DNA of 34,126 nucleotides from DRVV01 sp964487415 (GTDB taxonomy: Archaea > Thermoproteota > Bathyarchaeia > Bathyarchaeales > Bathycorpusculaceae), in contig CAZAPQ010000077.1 of assembly GCA_964487415.1 (NCBI GenBank), positions 1 to 34,126 on the forward strand. Direction: 5' to 3'. Every line of letters starts with the position of its first letter. Position 1 is the first letter of the stretch. Position numbers and translations under genes: made by a program. The notes under the pieces are model-generated. The model saw only the letters and a program-made list of their open reading frames with translations. It did no database searches and was not told the DNA's origin. This document shows positions 15,356 through 24,035 of this stretch, piece by piece.

Positions 15356-16510
15356 TCACCTTCGGAGAATTATAACGTTTGCATATACGCCAACTCCTCC
15401 CACATTATGGACTAAACCTATCTCGGCGCCGTCCACTTGAACCTTGCCAGCTTCGCCTTGAAGCTGAAGCACGATGGTTCTGATTTGAGAGCCGCCTGTC
15501 GCGCCTATTGGGTGCCCCTTGGAAAGCAATCCGCCATCAACATTCACAGGTATTTTGCCCCCAATATAAGTCTGAGATTCTTCTATCAGCTTGCCTCCTT
15601 CACCAGGTTTGCAGAAGCCTAGGTTTTCATAAGCCATTATTTCGGCGATGGTGAAGCAGTCATGCACTTCAGCTACATCAACATCATCGGGTCCTATACC
15701 AGCCATCTTATATGCCTGTCTTGCAGCTTCAACCGCGCATGTAAGCCCTGTGAAGTTTGTTCTACCTGTGGTTGAAAGGGTGTCGGTTGCAGATCCTACA
15801 CCAGCCACCCAAACAGGAGTATCCGTTATTTTCTTGGCCTTTTCCTCACTTGCCAGTATAACACACGACGCGCCATCAGCATTTGCACAGCAGTCATAAA
15901 GCTTAAGGGGACTTGATATAACCCTTGCAGATAAACACTCCTCTAACGTGAGTACTCTCTGGAACATGGCCAGCGGGTTCAAAACAGAGTATTTACCGCT
16001 TTTAACCCTAACCTTTGCCAGCTGCTCTTCAGTAGTTCCGTACTTTTGCATGTGCGCACGAGCATATAGGGCATAGCCGGCTGGCATCATGCTGCCGAAG
16101 GGCGTCTCCCATTGGATGTCAGCGCCCCTTCCCATTCTCTCCTGAACTTCTGCCGAAGAAAGCTCCGACATCTTCTGAAAACCAATAACAGCCACAACAT
16201 CATGAAGCCCAGACTTTATGAAGCTGTATGCGATCCTAAATCCTGTGGTGCTTGAGGAGCAAAGGGACTCGGCATAAAACGTGGGCTTCGGGGTTAAACC
16301 CAAATACTCAGATATTAGACTTGATGGGCTTCGTTGCTTGTCATATTCTGGAGCTGAGCAAACAATAGATGCGTCGATCTCCTTGGAAGTGAGGTTTATG
16401 TCCTCAACGGCGTCTTTGAAGGCTTCGAAACATAATTCGCGTATGCCCATTCCACAGTTTCTGGTGAAAGGTGTCTGGCCAACCCCTACTACGGCAACAC
16501 GTGTACTCAT
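15356..16510 (-). CDS. SCP-x-type thiolase
   Basis: A thiolase-fold protein of the sterol-carrier-x/archaeal type, 384 residues. The active Cys lies in ESLCSSSTTG (about residue 84). The second catalytic block is HDCFTIAE instead of NEAF, and GHPIGATGG is intact. The C-terminal motif HNVGGVGVY lacks the second Cys of classical thiolases, as is usual for this subfamily. It is encoded directly ahead of its DUF35 partner. Two ATGs two codons apart (16516 and 16510) are possible; AGGGG lies about seven bases before the second. Substrate is not evident: acetoacetyl-CoA for the mevalonate route, a ring-cleavage product, or an arylated ketoacyl-CoA as in BbsAB are all possible. Confidence 0.88.
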   Translation of the reverse strand: MSTRVAVVGVGQTPFTRNCGMGIRELCFEAFKDAVEDINLTSKEIDASIVCSAPEYDKQRSPSSLISEYLGLTPKPTFYAESLCSSSTTGFRIAYSFIKSGLHDVVAVIGFQKMSELSSAEVQERMGRGADIQWETPFGSMMPAGYALYARAHMQKYGTTEEQLAKVRVKSGKYSVLNPLAMFQRVLTLEECLSARVISSPLKLYDCCANADGASCVILASEEKAKKITDTPVWVAGVGSATDTLSTTGRTNFTGLTCAVEAARQAYKMAGIGPDDVDVAEVHDCFTIAEIMAYENLGFCKPGEGGKLIEESQTYIGGKIPVNVDGGLLSKGHPIGATGGSQIRTIVLQLQGEAGKVQVDGAEIGLVHNVGGVGVYANVIILRR

Positions 16511-16551
16511 ATTCATGCCCCTGTTCGTGAAAATAGGCTTTATAATGTAAA

Positions 16552-16620
16552 ATATTTAAACCTTTAAATTATATGCATTCTTGAAAGAAAAAAAGCTTCA
16601 AATAATAAAGGTTTAAAAAT
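16552..16620. promoter_or_regulatory. mirror-image divergent promoters of the thiolase and fwd operons
   Basis: The 11-mer AAAGGTTTAAA occurs on the plus strand at 16607-16617 and on the minus strand at 16565-16555. Each copy resembles a BRE plus TATA box. From the plus-strand copy, transcription would start near 16640, 29 bases before fwdC. From the minus-strand copy, near 16531, about 20 bases before the thiolase. A related AAAAGGTTTTATAG lies at 17491-17504 upstream of fwdD. Confidence 0.5.
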
Positions 16621-16668
16621 TCTTTTGGCATTATGCTAGTTAAAAGGGCATGGCAAAGTGGATAGTAT

Positions 16669-17475
16669 ATGCGCTTGCTTCCAAAAATTAGGCCTAAAAT
16701 GTCTATTGAGGCTGAGGTTATAACCCCCGACATTTTTGCTGGGAAAAGTCTCGATGAGATTGCTAACTTGCCAGTTTGGGAGGGGAGGGAGAAGAGGCGG
16801 CTCAGCGATTTTTTTGATGTGGAAGGCGAAAATGCACCGAACCCTGAAAATGTGAAAATAACAATCGATGGCGATGCATCGTGGGTAAAATATATCGGTG
16901 CAAAAATGAAGGCTGGAGAAATTGTGGTGAAAGGAAATGTTGGCATGCATACTGGAGAGGATATGAGAGGAGGACGCATTATTGTAGAAGGCTGCGCCGA
17001 CTCTTTCACAGCGCTTTCCATTAGAGGGGGAGAGATTATCATAAAGGGATCTGCAAAAGATTACTTGGGAGCTGCCCCAAGAGGAGAATGGAGGGGGATG
17101 AGGGGGGGACGCATAGTTGTAGAAGGTAATGTTGGGAGGGAGGCAGGCGCCTGGATGATTGGAGGGTTAATACACATAAAGGGCAATGTGGGTCAATTTG
17201 TGGGGGTCCATATGAGGGAAGGCACAATTGTTATCGATGGAAACGCAGGTGCAAGGGCTGGAGCTCAAATGATGGGTGGGAGAATAATAATTCTTGGAAA
17301 GCTTGAAGAATTGCTTCCAGGTTTTATTTATAAAGACACTGTTGATTTCGTAGAAATTGAGGGTACAAGGATTGATGGACCCTTTGCAAGGTTTATAGGA
17401 GATCTGACCGAGGGCGGGGAGGGAAATCTTTTACTGCTCAGCGAAAATAATCAGCATCTGCTGAAGACCAAATAA
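16669..17475 (+). CDS. fwdC: formylmethanofuran dehydrogenase subunit C
   Basis: FwdC forms the beta-helical subunit of the complex that reduces CO2 to formylmethanofuran or runs the reverse reaction. The 268-residue protein carries the diagnostic G-x-x-G-x-x-x-G-x-x-M-x-G-G repeats from about residue 80 to 210, for example GNVGMHTGEDMRGGRIIVEG and GNVGQFVGVHMREGTIVIDG. It is related to the C-terminal domain of glutamate synthase, but the following fwd genes make the assignment secure. It starts the operon, about 29 bases after an inferred transcription start. A 91-base gap to fwdD holds a second TATA-like sequence. Confidence 0.94.
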   Translation: MRLLPKIRPKMSIEAEVITPDIFAGKSLDEIANLPVWEGREKRRLSDFFDVEGENAPNPENVKITIDGDASWVKYIGAKMKAGEIVVKGNVGMHTGEDMRGGRIIVEGCADSFTALSIRGGEIIIKGSAKDYLGAAPRGEWRGMRGGRIVVEGNVGREAGAWMIGGLIHIKGNVGQFVGVHMREGTIVIDGNAGARAGAQMMGGRIIILGKLEELLPGFIYKDTVDFVEIEGTRIDGPFARFIGDLTEGGEGNLLLLSENNQHLLKTK

Positions 17476-17566
17476 TGCTTCTAATCCACAAAAAGGTTTT
17501 ATAGAGAAAAAATGCTTGAATTTACCTTCTTAAGCCAACATATAGGCAAAGCTAGAGGATATATCC

Positions 17567-17959
17567 TTGGGAACTCTAAATGTGATCCTGATTACTGGAC
17601 GCACAATTTCACAGGGGATCACTCGGGAAGGTAAAAAGAAATTAAGGGAGTATATGGAAAGCGCGGCGATTTCTGAAATGGATCCTGAAGATCTTGCAAA
17701 GTTAGGAGTAAAGGATGGAGACACTATTAGGGTTAAAACTAGCCATGGATCAGTTGTGGTTCGTGCAAAGGCTTCAACCCAAGCTCCCCATCCTGGGATA
17801 ATTTTTATCCCTTTGGGGCCTTGGGCAAACGAGGTCATAGGAAGCGACAGCGACAGCGTTGGCATGCCTACATTTAAGAGCATATTCGCGGAAGTTGAAG
17901 CAGCACCAGGAGAACAGGTTCTCAATGCGCTGGATATTATAAAGAGGAGGAAAATGTGA
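17567..17959 (+). CDS. fwdD: formylmethanofuran dehydrogenase subunit D
   Basis: FwdD corresponds to the C-terminal domain of molybdopterin oxidoreductases and completes the pterin site of FwdB. The 130-residue protein contains VILITGRTISQGITREGK near its start, the KLGVKDGDTIRVKTSHGSVV beta-barrel segment and a P-G-I-I-F-I-P-L-G-P-W-A-N motif typical of the family. The TTG start at 17567 follows AGAGGAT at 17554-17560; a GTG at 17582 is the alternative. Its stop overlaps the fwdB start by one base (TGATG), so the two halves of the active-site unit are translationally coupled. Confidence 0.93.
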   Translation: MGTLNVILITGRTISQGITREGKKKLREYMESAAISEMDPEDLAKLGVKDGDTIRVKTSHGSVVVRAKASTQAPHPGIIFIPLGPWANEVIGSDSDSVGMPTFKSIFAEVEAAPGEQVLNALDIIKRRKM

Positions 17960-19266
17960 TGCCGACCGTTGTAACGGATGTTGTTTGCCCTTATTGTGGA
18001 TGCTTATGTGATGACTTAGAAGTTGTTATAGAAAACAACAAAATTATCGAAACACGCTCCAACTGTGAGTTAGGAACGAAAAGGTTTATGGAAATAGACA
18101 CCCAAGCAAGGCTTAAGGCGCCTAAGGTAAGGGTTAAAGGAGAGTTAAGAGAAGCTACATTGGACGAAGCCGTTCAAAAAGCCGCCGAAATTCTTGTTAA
18201 AGCTAAAAGGCCACTACTCTATGGATGGAGTTGCACAGAATGCGAAGCCATAAGGGTAGGTGTGCAGCTGGCGGAAGAGTTAGGGGGCATAATTGATAAC
18301 ACCACCACCGTCTGCCATGGTCCCACAACGTTGGCGTTGCAAGAGGTAGGAATTTCGACATGTACGTTAGGGGAGATAAAGAACAGGGCGGACATGGTCA
18401 TATATTGGGGATGCAACCCCATGCATGCTCATCCCCGCCACATAAGCCGCTACACAACTTTCCCGAAGGGTTTCTTCAGGGAAAGAGGCCAAGAAAATAG
18501 AACTCTCGTGGTTGTCGATGTCAGATATACAGATACAGCGAAGCTGGCAAAATTCTTCCTGCAGATCAAACCAAACTATGATTATGAGCTGATCAGCGCC
18601 CTTAGGTTAGCGATAAGGGGTCATAAACTGCCCGAAAATGTAGGCGGAGTCCCCCGTGAGAAAATAGAGGAAATAGCTAAACTCATGAAGACAAGTCAGT
18701 TTGTTGCAATATTTTTTGGTCTTGGGGTGACGATGAGCGGGGCCAAAAACAGAACCATTGACAACATTTTATCACTTACACGTGACCTGCACATGTTCAC
18801 CAAGTGTGTTATAATGCCTATGAGGGGGCATTATAACGTAGAGGGCTTCAATGAAGTTGTAACATGGGAAACGGGCTTTCCATATGCTGTAGACTTTAGC
18901 AGAGGATATCCAAGGTATAACCCTGGAGAAACCTCAGCAATAGAGGCCGTAACGAGGGGAGATGTTGATGCAGCTTTGATAGTGGCATCTGATCCAATAG
19001 CCCATTTCCCCAAGGAAACCACAAGGCAGCTTATGAGCATACCTGTAGTCGCGATTGATTCTCATGAAAGCCTAACAACAGAGATTGCGGATGTTGCAAT
19101 TCCAGCAGCCATAGCGGGAATAGAAGTGGACGGAACAGCCTATAGAATGGATCATGTTCCAATAAGGCTTAAGAAAGTAATAGATCCGCCAAAGGGCGTC
19201 CTGCCTGATAGGGAGATTTTACTTAGAATCCTTGAAAAAGTAAGGGAGATGAAGGCGGCAGCTTGA
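17959..19266 (+). CDS. fwdB: formylmethanofuran dehydrogenase subunit B (Mo/W-pterin catalytic subunit)
   Basis: FwdB carries the tungsto- or molybdopterin site where CO2 is reduced to formate before transfer by FwdA. The N-terminal [4Fe-4S] motif is CPYCGCLCDD with a fourth Cys in RSNCELG. The metal-ligating residue lies in TTTVCHGPTT (C119), a Cys rather than selenocysteine. The 435-residue length is normal. The ATG at 17959 overlaps the fwdD stop (TGATG) and follows GAGGAGG by eight bases; a GTG one codon earlier is less well spaced. FwdB and FwdD together make one functional oxidoreductase. Whether the metal is W or Mo cannot be read from the sequence. Confidence 0.95.
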   Translation: MPTVVTDVVCPYCGCLCDDLEVVIENNKIIETRSNCELGTKRFMEIDTQARLKAPKVRVKGELREATLDEAVQKAAEILVKAKRPLLYGWSCTECEAIRVGVQLAEELGGIIDNTTTVCHGPTTLALQEVGISTCTLGEIKNRADMVIYWGCNPMHAHPRHISRYTTFPKGFFRERGQENRTLVVVDVRYTDTAKLAKFFLQIKPNYDYELISALRLAIRGHKLPENVGGVPREKIEEIAKLMKTSQFVAIFFGLGVTMSGAKNRTIDNILSLTRDLHMFTKCVIMPMRGHYNVEGFNEVVTWETGFPYAVDFSRGYPRYNPGETSAIEAVTRGDVDAALIVASDPIAHFPKETTRQLMSIPVVAIDSHESLTTEIADVAIPAAIAGIEVDGTAYRMDHVPIRLKKVIDPPKGVLPDREILLRILEKVREMKAAA

Positions 19267-20984
19267 TGAAGCCTTTAATTATAAAGAATGGCTATGTCTA
19301 CGACCCCCTCAATGGGATAAACGGGGAAAGAATGGACATAGCCATAAAGGATGGGAAGATCGTTGAAGACAGAGAGATAAACCAAGCCGAGGCTGAGGTT
19401 ATAGACGCGACAAATAAGGTTGTTATGCCCGGAGGCATAGATATTCACACGCATGTGGCGGGATACGCAATAAACTCTGGCCGCCTATACAGGCCTGAGG
19501 ATGGGCATATTCTACTTGAACCTAGAGGTTCGGTATGTCGATCAGGAGCTGGCTATAGTGTGCCGTCCACCTTTATTACTGGATATAGATATGCAAGGAT
19601 GGGGTATACAATGTTATGCGAGCCGGCAATGCCGCCGTTGCTTGCCCGCCACACCCATGAGGAGCTAAACGACATACCAATAGTTGATACTGCCGCGTTT
19701 ACTCTGCTGGGAAATAATTGGATTGTAATGCAATACCTTAAAAAGGGCGAATATGAGAAATGCGCCGCCTTTGTAGCTTGGATGCTTCGCGCCACAAAGG
19801 GATATACAATAAAACTCGTCAATCCAGGCGGCGTAGAGGCGTGGGCGTGGAGAAGCAATGTTAAAAACCTAAAGGATCCAGTTCCCCATTTTGGAATAAC
19901 CCCAGCAGAGATCATAAGGGGACTTAGCATTGTAAATGAGATAATTAGGCTTCCACATTCAATTCACCTACACACTAACCAGCTTGGCGTTCCAGGAAAC
20001 TTTAGCATCACAATGGAAACCTTCGAACTTACAAGGGACATAAAGGCTAACCCGTTCAAAGGCAAGCGGCAACAGTCTATACATGTAACCCATGCACAAT
20101 TTTCCTCCTATGGCGGAGACTCGTGGAAAACTTTTGAATCAAAGGCGGAAGAAATTGCCAAGTACATCAACACCCATTCCCATGTCACAATCGATATTGG
20201 ACAGGTTATACCTGGGGAGACGACAACCATGACGGCTGACGGGCCTCTCGAATATAACCTGCATTATTTGAATTCCTTGAAATGGATAAACCATGGAATA
20301 GAGTTGGAGACGGGCGGCGGACTTGTGCCCTTCATCTATAGCAGAGCAAATCCTGTTCATTCTGTCCAGTGGGCTGTGGGATTAGAACTAGCCCTACTGA
20401 TAGAAAATCCATTCCAAGTTTACTTAAGCACAGATCATCCTAACGCTGGCCCCTTCATAAGATACCCGAAAATAATCAGTTGGCTAATGAGCAAAAAAGC
20501 TAGGGAAAAAGAGATTCAGGAACTCCACCCTGCAATAGGCAAGCGTGCAACTATAATGTCAATAGATAGGGAGTATTCACTTTACGACATAGCCACAGTT
20601 ACTAGGTCTGGACAAGCTTTGGCATTGGGCATTAGCGATGTTAAGGGCCACTTAGGAGTCGGCGCCGATGCCGATGTTGCCATATATGATCTGGATCCAA
20701 ATAATATTGCACCAAACATGATTGAAAAGGCTTTCTCAAGGGCAATTTACACCATCAAAGGCGGGGAAATAGTGGTGAAAAATGGAGAGGTTGTTAAGGA
20801 ATTTGTTGGCAAACGCTTTTGGGTTAACCCAAAAGTTAACGAAAACCTTGAGCGCACAATGCTCAGGGAGATACGGCGAACTTTCGTGCAATATTACACT
20901 GTGAACATGGCCAACTTTCCAGTGCAAGATGTTTATGTGCCCTTATCCGCTGAGATTAAAATAGATTCAACGGCTATATCATAG
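19266..20984 (+). CDS. fwdA: formylmethanofuran dehydrogenase subunit A (amidohydrolase)
   Basis: FwdA condenses formate with methanofuran at a binuclear metal site of the amidohydrolase fold. Metal-binding features are visible in order: DIHTH (H61, H63), the lysine in YTIKLVNPGG that is normally carboxylated, HLHTNQLGVPGN, IHVTHAQFSSYGG, and STDHPNAGPFIRYP with the conserved Asp. The 572-residue length is usual. The ATG at 19266 overlaps the fwdB stop (TGATG). It is followed after 11 bases by a ferredoxin gene. Gene order C-D-B-A differs from the common methanogen order, though all catalytic subunits are present. Confidence 0.95.
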   Translation: MKPLIIKNGYVYDPLNGINGERMDIAIKDGKIVEDREINQAEAEVIDATNKVVMPGGIDIHTHVAGYAINSGRLYRPEDGHILLEPRGSVCRSGAGYSVPSTFITGYRYARMGYTMLCEPAMPPLLARHTHEELNDIPIVDTAAFTLLGNNWIVMQYLKKGEYEKCAAFVAWMLRATKGYTIKLVNPGGVEAWAWRSNVKNLKDPVPHFGITPAEIIRGLSIVNEIIRLPHSIHLHTNQLGVPGNFSITMETFELTRDIKANPFKGKRQQSIHVTHAQFSSYGGDSWKTFESKAEEIAKYINTHSHVTIDIGQVIPGETTTMTADGPLEYNLHYLNSLKWINHGIELETGGGLVPFIYSRANPVHSVQWAVGLELALLIENPFQVYLSTDHPNAGPFIRYPKIISWLMSKKAREKEIQELHPAIGKRATIMSIDREYSLYDIATVTRSGQALALGISDVKGHLGVGADADVAIYDLDPNNIAPNMIEKAFSRAIYTIKGGEIVVKNGEVVKEFVGKRFWVNPKVNENLERTMLREIRRTFVQYYTVNMANFPVQDVYVPLSAEIKIDSTAIS

Positions 20985-20995
20985 GAGGAAAGAGA

Positions 20996-21430
20996 ATGGC
21001 GAAATGCACCTACGTATACGCAAATGTCTTTGATTCAAGAACAGCGGAGAAGGTGCGGCTGGGAGAGAATGTGCGGGTATTCCCAATAGGCAGAACTTCA
21101 ATATTGGTTAGGGTGCTTAATGGAGAAGATGCCCAAAGGATAGTGAGGAGAATACCCGGTGTTAGGAAAATTGTATTACAGTTTGATATAGATAATGATT
21201 TATGCATTGGCTGCTACAATTGCGTTGCTGCATGTCCAGGCAACACAATCAATGAACTTGTTACCAATTGGGATGAGCCTATAACCACTGACATGTTTGT
21301 CTTGAGAATAATTAATGGAGATCTCGCGGCAAACAGGGTAGATAAATGTAGGAGAGTTACAGGGGATAAAAATTGTCAAACTTGCATGCTGGCATGTCCA
21401 TTTAAGGCCGTAAATGTTAAGAGTTACTAG
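20996..21430 (+). CDS. ferredoxin subunit associated with formylmethanofuran dehydrogenase
   Basis: A 144-residue protein whose C-terminal half has two [4Fe-4S] motifs: CIGCYNCVAACP and a stretched one, C-x8-C-x2-C-x3-C-P (CRR...CQTCMLACP). The N-terminal ~60 residues are a cluster-free domain rich in Arg and Val that I do not recognise. It is the last gene of the fwd operon, behind AGGAGGAAAG. It probably takes the place of FwdF or FwdG as the electron conduit to FwdB, which are otherwise missing here. Its 3' end overlaps the convergent flavoprotein gene by four bases. Confidence 0.82.
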   Translation: MAKCTYVYANVFDSRTAEKVRLGENVRVFPIGRTSILVRVLNGEDAQRIVRRIPGVRKIVLQFDIDNDLCIGCYNCVAACPGNTINELVTNWDEPITTDMFVLRIINGDLAANRVDKCRRVTGDKNCQTCMLACPFKAVNVKSY

Positions 21431-22659
21431 CTCTTCTTGCGGTCCACGAAGCTTCTGCAAGTTCCCCTGCGTTCCAACATAATTTCTTCCGTGCACCTGT
21501 TTACAAGCGTTATTGCACTTTCCGGGCAAAGACTGACGCATATGCCGCATCCATAGCAGTTTTTATCTGTTATGTTAACCTTAGCCTCCTCTGGAACAAC
21601 CTTGAACACTTCATGCAAACAGAATTCTTCACAGCGAATGCATTCTTTAGGCCTGCATAAGTTCTTGTCGATGACTGGCATGCATTCTGCCCCAAATTCG
21701 CTTGGAGGCTTAAATGGATTATCTGACAGGAATTGTTCCTTAACCCTTGATAGAGCTTTGCCTAGGAAATCATCGATTCTCCCGTAGCCTTTGCTATCCA
21801 TCCATGCTTCAAGTCCTCCGATTACGTTTTCTATCTGCTTGTAACCATTCTTCTGTATTCCATAGCATAGACTTACGGCGCTACAGCCCATGAGCAAGTA
21901 TTGTATAACATCCTCAGATTCAATTGCATGGTCAAGTGCAACCAAGTTAACGCTGGGATACGAGTGCTTAATATTTGCGGCAAGTCCAAGGCATACAGGC
22001 AACATGGACCTTCCAAACATGACATTGGTTGGCCAATTGAAAGCAAATGGCTCTTCAAGCTCTATGTCAACAAGCATGCCCTCAGGCATTTGGGTATAGA
22101 GACTAAGAGAGTTTACATGTGCCTTCGTCAAAGCCTCGACAAGTTGAGCATCGTATCTCCATGTGTTAACCCTGGCTATAACAGGGACCCCTACCTCTTT
22201 TTTCACGGATTCTACAACCTTCAACGCATTCTTCTTATCCAGATTTAGCGTGTATAATTCTAACGCATCCGCATGTGATGCCAGCTCAGCTGAGGATTTC
22301 AATGTCCGATCAATATCCTGGGACGCAAGGACGCTTACGATGAGAGGAACCTCCGCGCTAGCGCACACTTTCTTCATAGATGAAACATACTTCAATGCAT
22401 CTCCAAGGGGCACTGCTGAAAATTCAGCTGCTGTCAAGAACATGTCAAGGTCTGGAAACACAGACTGGGTGCTAACCACGTACGGTTTCGGCCTAAAAAT
22501 GTTCTTCTCCTGATCATTGTATGTTGGAGTTATTACACCGCCAACCCCATGTTTAAGACATTTTTCCAACATCTCATCGTATTCGCTGACCAGAGTTGGA
22601 CCAGCCAATATGGGGTTCTTAAATGTTAATCCATCCAATTTCACTGTTAAGTCAGCCAT
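21427..22659 (-). CDS. PreA/dihydroorotate dehydrogenase-like flavo-iron-sulfur protein
   Basis: A 410-residue protein with an FMN-binding dihydroorotate-dehydrogenase-type TIM barrel (start: L-T-V-K-L-D-G-L-T-F-K-N-P-I-L-A-G-P). It has a C-terminal ferredoxin domain with CRPKECIRCEEFC and CYGCGICVSLCP, suggesting two clusters. This resembles PreA, the catalytic half of dihydropyrimidine dehydrogenase, but no PreT partner is nearby and the barrel is divergent. It lies six bases after the OYE-family gene, whose final GGGTGA provides its ribosome site, so the two flavoproteins are co-expressed. Its substrate is unknown. Reduction of a C=C bond in an enoyl- or dienoyl-CoA-like compound is a reasonable hypothesis but is not shown. 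Confidence 0.75.
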   Translation of the reverse strand: MADLTVKLDGLTFKNPILAGPTLVSEYDEMLEKCLKHGVGGVITPTYNDQEKNIFRPKPYVVSTQSVFPDLDMFLTAAEFSAVPLGDALKYVSSMKKVCASAEVPLIVSVLASQDIDRTLKSSAELASHADALELYTLNLDKKNALKVVESVKKEVGVPVIARVNTWRYDAQLVEALTKAHVNSLSLYTQMPEGMLVDIELEEPFAFNWPTNVMFGRSMLPVCLGLAANIKHSYPSVNLVALDHAIESEDVIQYLLMGCSAVSLCYGIQKNGYKQIENVIGGLEAWMDSKGYGRIDDFLGKALSRVKEQFLSDNPFKPPSEFGAECMPVIDKNLCRPKECIRCEEFCLHEVFKVVPEEAKVNITDKNCYGCGICVSLCPESAITLVNRCTEEIMLERRGTCRSFVDRKKS

Positions 22660-22665
22660 CTTCCA

Positions 22666-23856
22666 TCACCCTTTAACCTCATATGGTGCCTGGTCATCAC
22701 TGTCCTTGGGCCATTTAATACAGCGGATAGGCCCTATTCTAGGTCCAGTCCATTTCCTATAGCAGTGGTTGCCATACTCGCATGTTATTATTTCATTCCA
22801 CCGACCAAGCCTAGCCTTCAATGGCCACTCTGGATCGCATACAAGTGGTCTGCATAATCCTATAAGATCAGCCTTCTCTGATCTCAGTATATCCTCTGCA
22901 ATGTCAGGTGTTGGGATTTTTCCAGCGGTCATCACTGGAATGTTGTATCCGGCCTCTCTAAGGGCTTTTTTAATGGCTTCAGCTAAATAGACATTTACAG
23001 AATTGGGCATCCAATACCACGGAAAACTCCGCTGGCCACTGTATCCGGAGTAGGGGTCTGGAACCCCTGGTTGGGTTTCTGTTCTTCCATGGAAAACTGT
23101 AGCGTCTTCAAATTTGCCTCCGCATGAAATGCTAAGATAATCTAGTCCCTCTTCAGCCAGCCTTATAGCGATTGGTATGGAGTCCAGCAACGTGTTGCCG
23201 CCCGATATGAACTCATCACCGTTTATCCTGGCGCCTACAACAAAATCTTTTCCAACAGCTTCTCTCACGGCCCTAAGAACTTCTATTGGAAATCTTAATC
23301 GCCCTTCAAGAGTTCGCCCATACATGTCGGTTCTCTTGTTGCTTAGCCTAGAAAGCAACGAAGCCATTGTGTAGGCATGGGCGTAATGGAGTTCAACGCC
23401 GTCAAATCCGGCCTGCTTAGCCCTTAAGGCACCAGCAACAAATTGGGATTTTATAACTTTAAAGTCGTCATATGTCAAATCTTCAACCTTCTGCCTATAT
23501 CCTGAACGGGACAGCTTTAGGAAGTGTGTAAGTTGCACAAACAGCTTGGTTTTAGTTTCCGAGTGAATCAGATCGGCTAACTCTTTAAGCCCAGGCACAT
23601 ATTCATCTGAGTTTATCCGACAGACATCTCCACTTTTGCTGGGGGTAACAGCAACTCCGCCTAATATTATCAATCCAAGTCCAGCACGTGCCCTTCGAAG
23701 ATTGAATCTTTTAAACAGATCGCTGACAAAACCTCCTGGAGTCATCTCCAGGTCTGTGGGGGCGAAGGCTATGCGGTTTTCAAGTTTCACAGGGCCAACA
23801 TCAATAGGCGAGAATAGCATCATTTCACTTGGAGAAAATTCTCTGCTTTTTTCCAT
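22666..23856 (-). CDS. old-yellow-enzyme family oxidoreductase, single-domain
   Basis: A 396-residue FMN-binding TIM-barrel protein of the NADH:flavin oxidoreductase/2,4-dienoyl-CoA reductase family. The start LFSPIDVGPVKLENRIAFAP and the active-site block HYAHAYTMASLLSRLSNKRT, followed by D-x-Y-G-x-x-L-E, are typical. It lacks the C-terminal FAD/NAD domain of the bacterial dienoyl-CoA reductase. At the end of the barrel, where relatives have a four-Cys cluster motif, this protein shows only three Cys, in TCEYGNHCYRK and IRCIKW, with unusual spacing. Class III aryl-CoA reductases such as 2-naphthoyl-CoA reductase are OYE relatives, which makes the aromatic context interesting, but specificity cannot be inferred. 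It forms an operon with the PreA-like gene. Confidence 0.82.
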   Translation of the reverse strand: MEKSREFSPSEMMLFSPIDVGPVKLENRIAFAPTDLEMTPGGFVSDLFKRFNLRRARAGLGLIILGGVAVTPSKSGDVCRINSDEYVPGLKELADLIHSETKTKLFVQLTHFLKLSRSGYRQKVEDLTYDDFKVIKSQFVAGALRAKQAGFDGVELHYAHAYTMASLLSRLSNKRTDMYGRTLEGRLRFPIEVLRAVREAVGKDFVVGARINGDEFISGGNTLLDSIPIAIRLAEEGLDYLSISCGGKFEDATVFHGRTETQPGVPDPYSGYSGQRSFPWYWMPNSVNVYLAEAIKKALREAGYNIPVMTAGKIPTPDIAEDILRSEKADLIGLCRPLVCDPEWPLKARLGRWNEIITCEYGNHCYRKWTGPRIGPIRCIKWPKDSDDQAPYEVKG

Positions 23857-23983
23857 AACATCAACCCCGATGCAGAATCAACTTTTTAAATTCAATTCCT
23901 ATTTAAGGATTTTGGGAATATGGACCGAGACACCTAGAAGCCAATTTTACATTGCCCTTTCAGGATGACGATTAATGGAAAAC

Positions 23984-23992
23984 AATATATAC
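23984..23992 (+). promoter_or_regulatory. TATA-like box upstream of the molybdopterin oxidoreductase gene
   Basis: AATATATAC at 23984-23992 places the transcription start near 24014, ahead of AAAAGGGTG at 24021-24029, which serves as ribosome site for a TTG start at 24036. The divergent OYE operon starts at 23856, so this 170-base gap is a two-way promoter region. Confidence 0.45.
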
Positions 23993-24035
23993 TGTTTAGA
24001 TCAAGTGATACCTTCTGCTTAAAAGGGTGTGTTGT

